Positions 57,271 to 64,000 of a stretch of 64,000 nucleotides of DNA are shown here, in pieces. Source of the DNA: Torymus aiolomorphi. Lineage: Eukaryota; Arthropoda; Insecta; Hymenoptera; Torymidae. The notes under the pieces were generated by a model. It was not told where the DNA came from. It ran no database searches and worked only from the letters and a program-made list of their open reading frames with translations. The first letter of the stretch is position 1; the number at the start of each line of letters is the position of its first letter. The stretch is taken from contig CM070876.1 of assembly GCA_036365515.1 (NCBI GenBank), forward strand, positions 92,253,800-92,317,799. Reading direction: 5' to 3'. Position numbers and translations under genes: made by a program.

Positions 57271-59422
57271 AATTAATTAGTTTTGGATCTTTTTTACTAT
57301 TTTTATACTAAAGGAAGCTTATTTTTATACTGTTATACTATTAAATAAGTTGAATGTAGTACATTCGTCGAGGCAATACCAGAACAAAGTTTAGAAACGA
57401 TACCGGGACATACATTTTTTAATGTGTCCCGCTCTCGGGATATGATAAAAAAGGTGTACGTTAAGTTGGGACAGGATTCGTTCATTTAAATATAACCTTC
57501 AAAATTTTTCCTCTGGATTATGATAAATCAAATAATTAAATCAACTCAATATTGACTGAACTACATAGTTAATAGTATAGACAATGTTCATAAATTTACA
57601 TTGTCATCATATTTGCTAGAAATCGTAGTATTTTTTGTTGTGCAGTTATACGGCCAGATTTTGAGTTTGTCCCGGTATTGAATATTTTACATTATTTTAG
57701 TTAGATATACAACATTTTTTTAAAATAGTGTTGATTAGTTTCTTGTAAGTTTTCAGAATTTCATTTACATTTACTTTACGCATAAATTTGTACACGATTT
57801 TTTTTTTAGATTTTTGTATACTTTTTTTAAATAGTTAAATATTATCCAATTACCTCTGAAAAAATATGTATCAAATAGAAGTTACTAGTAATTTAAGAAA
57901 ACCAGCACCTAAAATTTTTTTTTTTGAGATTTCTCTTTAGCTTTTAGAGAAAATTAATAGTAGTTGTAAGGATAATATGTTTTCATTTCCAGTGAACTAC
58001 CAAAATCCACAGCTCAACATTTTTTTCGATTTTTTAAAATTTCTGTATATTATTTCTAAACTTAATTTTTGTCCAATTGTCTAAAAAAAATATGTAAAAA
58101 AAAAAGATTACTAATAGTTTAATATGCTCTAATTTCTAGCAGATTTCCGAACCCCGCGATGAAAAAAATATTTTCCATTTTTTTTATTTTGTTTTCTATC
58201 TTTTTTTTAAACAACTTCATATTATGCGAAAATATGCATGGATATATGTATGAGTAACTTCATGTCAACTGTTCAGCTCAAAATTTTAAAATTACTCAAA
58301 ATTTTTTTACTCATTCCAAATTAGCCCCAAAACACAAATATAAAGTTTTAGAGCAAAATATACAATAGTTCTATTTAATTTGTATATCATATATAAAAAA
58401 ATAATTATTGTGTACTAGGGCATATCCCCGAGAAAGTCATTTCAGATTGACTCCCGCGGCAACGTGTACTAGGGCAACGATAAAAATTGACTTTCAAAAT
58501 ATGAATTTCGTAAAAATTTCATAAAAATATAAAATATATTTAATCGAAGTCAGATTTTTTTAGGCAAAGAAATTGATTCTTAAATATAAAAAAACTACCT
58601 CTCTGTTAAATTTCAAAATGATTCATTGACTTTTGTTAAGAAGAAGTATAACTTAGTTATTATATTTGTATGATTGCTACAATGATGGATTAACTTTAAA
58701 CCACTAAGTCGAGCAGGATAGCAGTTAAATACCTGTTTTAACACAAATATTTATTAGATTATTGCCAATACATACTTTTCTTTCTCAAACTAATGTATTT
58801 CTCTAAAATTTGTTATAACAATAATTAATTGTTTGTGTAGGATACGTAAATGAAAAAACAAAAAAGATATTTTTTGTATTAAGTCAAATTGTTTAACAAA
58901 CAACAAAGAACAACAAAGAAAACAGTTTTATTTATTAATAAAGTTTTGTTGGGAGAAATTTACTTTTGTTTTTTAAATTTAAAAAATGGAATCGATAAAT
59001 TAGTGTAAGGAAGCATCTTGCCAATGAATTGGCAGTGGTTTTTATATTATAGACTATAATTAATTATATTTTAGAGGAGTATGGTGTTTTGATTACATCA
59101 AATAAATGCAAACTGTAAAATCGTTTAGGCTTATCATCCTCGTCCGTATGGATTTTTATTTGGGATTTTCGTTTTATTTTCTTTGCGTCTAAATAAACCA
59201 ATTAAAGGCTTTTTTGCGCATCCCGAATTGTATTTTCGTGTTGTAAATGGTACTTTCGGGTGTAGAGTTAAGCGATATTCTAATTATTCTTTGAATAAAA
59301 ATCTTTTTTAAATTGTATCGCACCGTAAGATAATTCGAAATTGTACTCTTACTGTTGAGATATTTGATTGTTGATTAACATTTAATCAATAATATTATTA
59401 GGCCTCACAGAATGGGAATATG

Positions 59423-59428
<6 letters not shown>
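57271..59428. other. AT-rich; no gene; three shared-repeat patches
   Basis: No coding sequence seen. 58253-58311 repeats 19452-19509. 58425-58480 resembles the solo LTR at 7962-8013 (CCCGCGGCA...GTGT.CTAGGG). 59019-59043 repeats the TGCCAATGAATTGGCA hairpin of 9993-10018. A small CGGGACA...TGTCCCG hairpin lies near 57405-57432. Confidence 0.45.

Positions 59429-59510
<82 letters not shown>
59429..59510. repeat. (TA)n tract
   Basis: Uninterrupted TA run. The YIYIYI frame across it is an artefact. Confidence 0.98.
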
Positions 59511-59512
<2 letters not shown>

Positions 59513-60663
59513 AAAGCGCTTATAGTCGGAAAGTATACTAGCGCGCGACAATAACAAAGTCGACGAAAGTCGGAACGCGGTGAAACATATAAACGCTTGG
59601 CCGGTCGAGCGAGCCGCAAGCTATAGGTATAGTTAGAATCTATAGCGGCCGAGCCCAGCAGCGCGGGAGCCGCGGAGAGAGAGATAGCTCCCGCATAGGC
59701 GTAGAAAGCGCAGAAGACGGGCGACAGCAGGGCTTGTGCTCGAAGTGCGGCGACGGCGCGGTGCACGAGACGGGAGAGCCAAGCGCCTACAGTATATAGG
59801 CATAGATATAGGGCTCAACGGCTGTCGCAAATCGAATCTGCCCACCCATGGCGAGACAACGCCGACACGCTGGCCAGTAAACGAAGGTCTGAAATCGGCT
59901 TTTTCGGGGGAATAGCTACATTTTGGATAGTTGGTAAAACCCATCGTCTAAAAACGATGGTAAAAAATGCAGCCTCCAAAAATGCCGGCGTCACCCCTAA
60001 TTTGTCAAAGTTGTAAGGCGTAAAATTTTACATAAGAATGACCTGTTACTTTTTTGCATTATTTCAGTTTCTAGCGATTCTAGCTGGCCCAGGCGCCGGA
60101 AAATTTTTCGCTTCTGTCTCCCCCTCTACACCGGCTGATGCAATTGAATAAAGTAACCATCGTTTTGTATAGATTTTGATTTGTAGAATTGATTCGTAGA
60201 ATCAGGTTGAAATACTATAAAAGAGTCTATGGTTCGATTACCCATAACTGCACTCTGGGTCTATCGTTGAGAATAAATTTTTTCCGATTTTTTTGTTATA
60301 AGTCTAAAAATAACAATAAAAGGCAATAAGTAAAACGTTTTTTTTTTTCATTAAATCTTTAAAAAGAAAATGATTACTATAGTGCTTTACACAAACGGAT
60401 TTCGATTTAAAAAGATGTTTATCTAGAGTCAACTACCTATATAATCAATTCTAATACCTATCTAATTCCAGAAGAATATCCTCTTGGGCGAAACGGACTG
60501 TTTTTAGACTAAATGAAAAATTTTCTCAATAATCGATAAAAAGTTTATGCATGCGCGAGTAAGTGTGAGTAAGCGTAAATCTTTATTTCGTTATAGAGAC
60601 ACCAGGAATTACTTCAAGAAAATGTGTGTAGAAAAAAGAAGAGCAATACTGTAAGTATTACTA
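59511..60663. other. GC-rich block then AT-rich; no gene recognised
   Basis: 59515-59960 is GC-rich with overlapping frames on both strands (113 and 103 codons), typical of chance open frames in GC-rich DNA. No motif was recognised. The remainder is AT-rich. Confidence 0.35.
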
Positions 60664-61060
60664 TACTGGTTTGGTAACATGCATTCTGGAGCTTGGATTG
60701 CTCAACATATTCTACATTTATCTTTGTATATACACGGAGAAAAATTGTGTAGGAAAAATTACTATTTCCTATAGTAACCGTGTGACACTCAAATTTTCAT
60801 AAATATTACTACAATTTATAGAAAAAATTGCTATGATTTTGTAACTTACTAAATGACATTTTATTTTCTGAGGACGAAACAGTTATGCACTGCGAGGAAT
60901 TTATGAGTCGTGTGAAGTGTTGCTGCTATAAACATTTTTATGAAGCATTTGGCCACAGCGATACTGGTTTGGTAACATGCATTCTGGAGTTTAGATTGTT
61001 CAACATATTCTACATTTATCTCTGTATATACACGGAGAAAAATTGTGTAGGAAAAATTAC
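60664..61060. repeat. duplicated ~100 bp unit, target of the nested insertions
   Basis: 60664-60770 and 60963-61060 share CTGGTTTGGTAACATGCATT, then TCTACATTTATC and CACGGAGAAAAATTGTGTAG. The second copy is interrupted at 61060 and resumes at 63005. Confidence 0.8.
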
Positions 61061-61486
61061 CATCAACTCATAAGAATTTTTCTATCGGTCTTACAGTCTT
61101 ACAAATTAAATTAAAATAATTAATATTTATGGCAGTCAGATTGCCCTTGTTTATAATCACCCCCGCAGAATCTGAAATAAAAACTTAATTAAAACCTGGA
61201 AAAAACTTTGTTAGCAAAGAACGATCTGACTGCCCACCACCACTACATTGTCCAGCGTTTCGAGCCCGCTCCGGCTCCTCCTCAGGGGTTCTTTGCTAAC
61301 AAAGTTTTTCCCAGGTTTTAATTAAGTTTTTATTTCAGATTCTGCAGGGGTGATTATAAACAAGGGCAATCTGACTGCCATAAATATTAATTTTTTAATT
61401 TAATTTGTAAGACTGTAAGACCGATAGAAAAATTCTTATCAATTGATAGTAAATTGCAGTCGACATAAGTAATATTTTTAACGATA

Positions 61487-62722
61487 TACCTTCTCCGAAT
61501 CCTCAAGGACTATCTACGAGACCGTTACATTACGTACGGGACGCAGACTGGGGTTAAGAAAAGAAAAATGGCGGCGGGAGTAGCGCAGGGCTCGATCCTT
61601 GGCACCGATATTTGGAACGTAGGTTACGATGAGGTGTTGGATCTTCCGATGCCGCCGGGGGTCTATCTGGTCGGCTACGCAGACGATCTAGTCATCCTCA
61701 TCACGACCAAGGATACACGACTGGCTCAGATGAGGCTGACCCAAGCCACGAGACGGGTGGACGAATGGATGCAAAGTCGGGGACTACACCTGGCCATGCA
61801 AAAGACGGAGTTACTATACCTATCTAGGAAACGGATAGACACGACGATACCCATGACGGTGGGGACGTCCGTTGTGCATCCTGGGCGGTCCGCCAAATAT
61901 CTGGGGGTGACCCTGGATACGAGGATGACCTTCTGGCCGCACATACGTGGCGTCGCTGAGAGAGCGGCGTTAAAGACCGCCGCCCTCGCCCGCCTCATGG
62001 CAAATACGAAGGGACCGAGACCGAGCGTACGACGACTGCTTATGACAGTGATCAACTCGATGCTCCTTTATGGGGCCGAGATATGGGCGGATGCGACGCG
62101 AATAGAGAAGTACCGCAAAAAGATCGCGGCGGTACAAAGACTGGGAGCGCTGCGAATCGCGTGCGCGTACCGCACCGTCTCAGAGGTGGCGGTACTAGTG
62201 ATCGCAGGGGTTGTCCCAGTAGACCTTCTCGCTCTCGAGCGGAAGAGGATCTACGAGTACAGCGAAGAAAGGGGAAGAGCGAGGGCCTCCATAGACGCAC
62301 GGACGACGACGCTGACATCCTGGCAAACGCGATGGACAGACAGCGACAAAGCCAAGTGGACGAGACGCCTCATAACGGACGTGCGACTCTGGCATAAGAG
62401 AGGAGCTGGGGAGGTGAAGCTTTACCTGACCCAGTTCCTATCCGGACACGGATACTTCCGCCAGTATCTGCATCGGATGGGGAAGGTAACGACCCCGTCC
62501 TGCAGGTACTGCGGACATAATAGAGACGACGCGGAGCACATATTTATTGTGTGCCCCCGCTGCATAGTCGCGAGACACAGACTACAGACGAAGACAGGTG
62601 ACATCACACCGGATAACGTCGTGACACTGATCCTGGCAAACAAACAAAACTGGGACGACATAGGACGCTACGTGACTCACGTACTACAAGGCAAAAAGAC
62701 TGACGGTTGCCTTGAAAACTGA
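61487..62722 (+). CDS. R1-clade reverse transcriptase, C-terminal 411 residues
   Basis: The frame is open from the first base of the insert: YLLRILKDYLRDRYITYGTQ, then AGVAQGSILGTDIWN (RT block 4), VGYADDLVILI (catalytic YADD), KYLGVTLDTRMTFWPHI (blocks 6-7), MLLYGAEIW, the R1-type C-terminal region, and a CCHC knuckle CRYCGHNRDDAEHIFIVC. It stops at 62722. No internal lesion is present. The N-terminal endonuclease, ORF1 and the first RT blocks are missing because of truncation; the first internal ATG (61568) is not the real start. The enzyme family copies its RNA at a nicked target. Absence of mutations agrees with the intact duplication in making this a young insertion. Confidence 0.93.
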   Translation, partial: YLLRILKDYLRDRYITYGTQTGVKKRKMAAGVAQGSILGTDIWNVGYDEVLDLPMPPGVYLVGYADDLVILITTKDTRLAQMRLTQATRRVDEWMQSRGLHLAMQKTELLYLSRKRIDTTIPMTVGTSVVHPGRSAKYLGVTLDTRMTFWPHIRGVAERAALKTAALARLMANTKGPRPSVRRLLMTVINSMLLYGAEIWADATRIEKYRKKIAAVQRLGALRIACAYRTVSEVAVLVIAGVVPVDLLALERKRIYEYSEERGRARASIDARTTTLTSWQTRWTDSDKAKWTRRLITDVRLWHKRGAGEVKLYLTQFLSGHGYFRQYLHRMGKVTTPSCRYCGHNRDDAEHIFIVCPRCIVARHRLQTKTGDITPDNVVTLILANKQNWDDIGRYVTHVLQGKKTDGCLEN

Positions 62723-62919
62723 TACAGAAGACGAAAAATAGACAGACCAGACAAGATATATAAGATTGCCGTAGGGCATAGAAACGCCGACCGGTCCGAA
62801 GTAATGTGTATAACAGTTCCGGGCCGGATTCTGGTGAACGCCGCGGGAAAGGTTTTGGGTGTTTAGGGGGTAGAAATCCCTCACACCGCGGAGCCCGACG
62901 CTTCGTGATGGTCTTAGTG

Positions 62920-62954
62920 GGCCCCCGTCCGTGCTGTAAGCAAGGACGGGGGCC
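62920..62954 (+). other. 3' UTR hairpin of the R1-like element
   Basis: GGCCCCCGTCC (62920-62930) pairs perfectly with GGACGGGGGCC (62944-62954) around a 13 base loop. It sits ~36 bases before the 3' end, where an RT recognition structure would be expected; function is inferred. Confidence 0.6.
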
Positions 62955-63017
62955 TCGGAAGATTCACCTAGTAGCTCGGAAAAACAAAAAAATATTTTTA
63001 ACGATAGGAAAAATTAC

Positions 63018-64000
63018 AATATTCTATAATAACCGCAGGACAGATTCAAATTTCCAGGAAAATGACTAAAATTTATAGTGAAAATTGGTATTTTTGTAGT
63101 GAAAGTTACAAAATCATAGCAATTTTTATTTATTTTTGTTCAGAAAAGTTAAAAACTGTTAATAAGAGTTATAAACTGTTTTTAATATTTATATTAACTT
63201 ACTTATAAAATATTTTTTTTCATAAAGTATAGTTAATTAAGTTTAAATAGAATTAATTACTTAATTTGTTTTCATTTACTATAACATTAAAAAAGAACTT
63301 TCAAAAATACGTTTCACGGTTTACGGTATGTCACGGTGTTTCCTTGTCCAAACTTGCTAAGAAATGACATTTTTAAAAGTAACATTAAATAATGTTTCGG
63401 AAGGATTTTAATGTGGGATACAATTGATTATATCAAAAAATAATATTATATTATATAATAAACCTTAATATAAAAGTTTTCAATTGATTTTAATATTTAA
63501 TTAATGGTGTCTATTAATAGGGCAGTGAAAAACGACTTGTCCAGATTTGTGTGTGCACAAATACAATATGAGCATGCTCGTATCGGCGCTTGAACAGAAA
63601 AGTTAGGTTAGGTTGTCTGCGTACAAACGTTGTTTCATATCGCATTGACGACCTTCAGCAGTTCTTACCGTATTGGAATTAATTAACATTCAATGTAAAC
63701 AAGGGTTAGAAATTGATTATAAATGCACTACAGTTAACAAAATAATTTTGTTGGCAATGATAATATTATCAAGACACACTAATGTGGGGCACACAAACGT
63801 GTACATCCACATTAATACGGAGCACACAAAAATGTACTTTGTTGTCTACTAGGGCACACAAATGCGTACAAAATTTGTTTTTTTTTATATTGCTTGTAAC
63901 TTTCGTAAATATTAATATTTTTCTATAAAAAAGATTGTTTCGTGTAGATTATTACTTTTATTATCTATATAAACCACCCGGAATCTCTGATACAGCTTAA
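63018..64000. other. AT-rich; no gene; short repeats
   Basis: 63018-63130 continues the repeat interrupted at 61060. 63780-63880 holds three GGCACACAAA.GTGTAC-like words. A GTTAGGTTAGGTT phrase lies at ~63602. No coding sequence recognised. Confidence 0.4.

Larger units (their letters stand above)
61487..62990 (+). mobile_element. 5'-truncated R1-clade non-LTR retrotransposon
   Basis: An exact 16 bp duplication, AATATTTTTAACGATA, lies at 61471-61486 and 62991-63006. The insert starts inside the RT domain and ends after a 3' UTR in GGAAAAACAAAAA. The long duplication and 5' truncation are typical of target-primed reverse transcription. The target is not 28S rDNA, so this is an R1-clade relative, not R1 in its rDNA site. 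Confidence 0.92.
61061..63004. mobile_element. inverted Penelope-like tail pair, with R1 nested inside
   Basis: 61061 to ~61285 is the reverse complement of the Penelope tail (9463-9735), and ~61286-61486 is the forward tail, so two tails meet head to head. The whole insert is bounded by an exact 13 bp duplication, TAGGAAAAATTAC (61048-61060 and 63005-63017). Inverted terminal copies are a known Penelope-like insertion form. A hammerhead-like pattern (CTGAGGA, GAGCC/GGCTC stem, GAAAC) lies on the minus strand at 61258-61285. Confidence 0.82.

Noticed and set aside
59425..59944. 113- and 103-codon minus-strand frames
   Set aside because: One runs through a TA tract and both lie in a GC-rich block without motifs.
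60231..60245. tRNA B-box-like GGTTCGATTAC
   Set aside because: No A box, acceptor stem or cloverleaf around it.
61568..62722. ATG at 61568 as the true start of the RT
   Set aside because: Homologous frame continues upstream to the insertion boundary; the ATG is internal to a truncated domain.
63600..63616. Telomeric TTAGG repeat
   Set aside because: Only two to three units, too short to be a telomere tract.

Overview
The window reads as AT-rich, repeat-dominated nuclear DNA of an arthropod, most likely an insect. Supporting points are an R1-clade non-LTR element, a Penelope-like element with a GIY-YIG endonuclease, a Tc1/mariner-type element with a DUF4817-like N-terminus, a Helitron helicase, spliceosomal splice sites and long (TA)n tracts. 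No rRNA, tRNA, CRISPR or bacterial operon was seen. Species cannot be set from the sequence.

Layout. 0.9-2.3 kb: 1.37 kb foldback element. 3.5 kb: one orphan coding exon. 5.5-6.4 kb: satellite of three ~300 bp dimers. 6.7-9.7 kb: Penelope-like element split by a 1.0 kb solo LTR. 11.0-14.3 kb: 3.28 kb inverted-repeat element with arms built from TTACATTTT-like words. 14.5-14.9 kb: rearranged YTHDC2-like RNA helicase pseudogene. 15.5-18.5 kb: Tc1/mariner-type element with ~600 bp terminal inverted repeats and a transposase with one stop codon. 19.6-22.7 kb: 3.1 kb palindrome with a different small insertion in each arm. 22.7-31 kb: microsatellites, CCTCTTGA minisatellites, foldback elements, a nested double palindrome and weak coding remnants. 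31.4-37.7 kb: 6.3 kb palindrome whose two arms carry opposed copies of one decayed gene. 37.7-41.8 kb: the most host-like stretch, with three spliced but damaged gene candidates and a cluster of hairpin MITEs. 45.6-47.5 kb: truncated Helitron. 47.6-50.8 kb: TA tracts and a small repeat family. 50.8-53.4 kb: 3' end of a minus-strand LTR retrotransposon. 53.7-57.3 kb: MITEs, a minisatellite and a YqaJ-nuclease pseudogene. 60.6-63.0 kb: a local repeat invaded by a Penelope tail, itself invaded by an R1-like element, both with exact target duplications.

Most elements are dead. The least damaged are the R1-clade reverse transcriptase (open to its stop, perfect 16 bp target duplication) and the Tc1/mariner-type transposase (one nonsense codon). 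The recurring theme is inverted structure: at least fifteen foldbacks, from 33 bp to 6.3 kb, whose arms differ in sequence, so they are unlikely to be simple assembly mirror artefacts. Several breaks lie in homopolymers and could be consensus errors.
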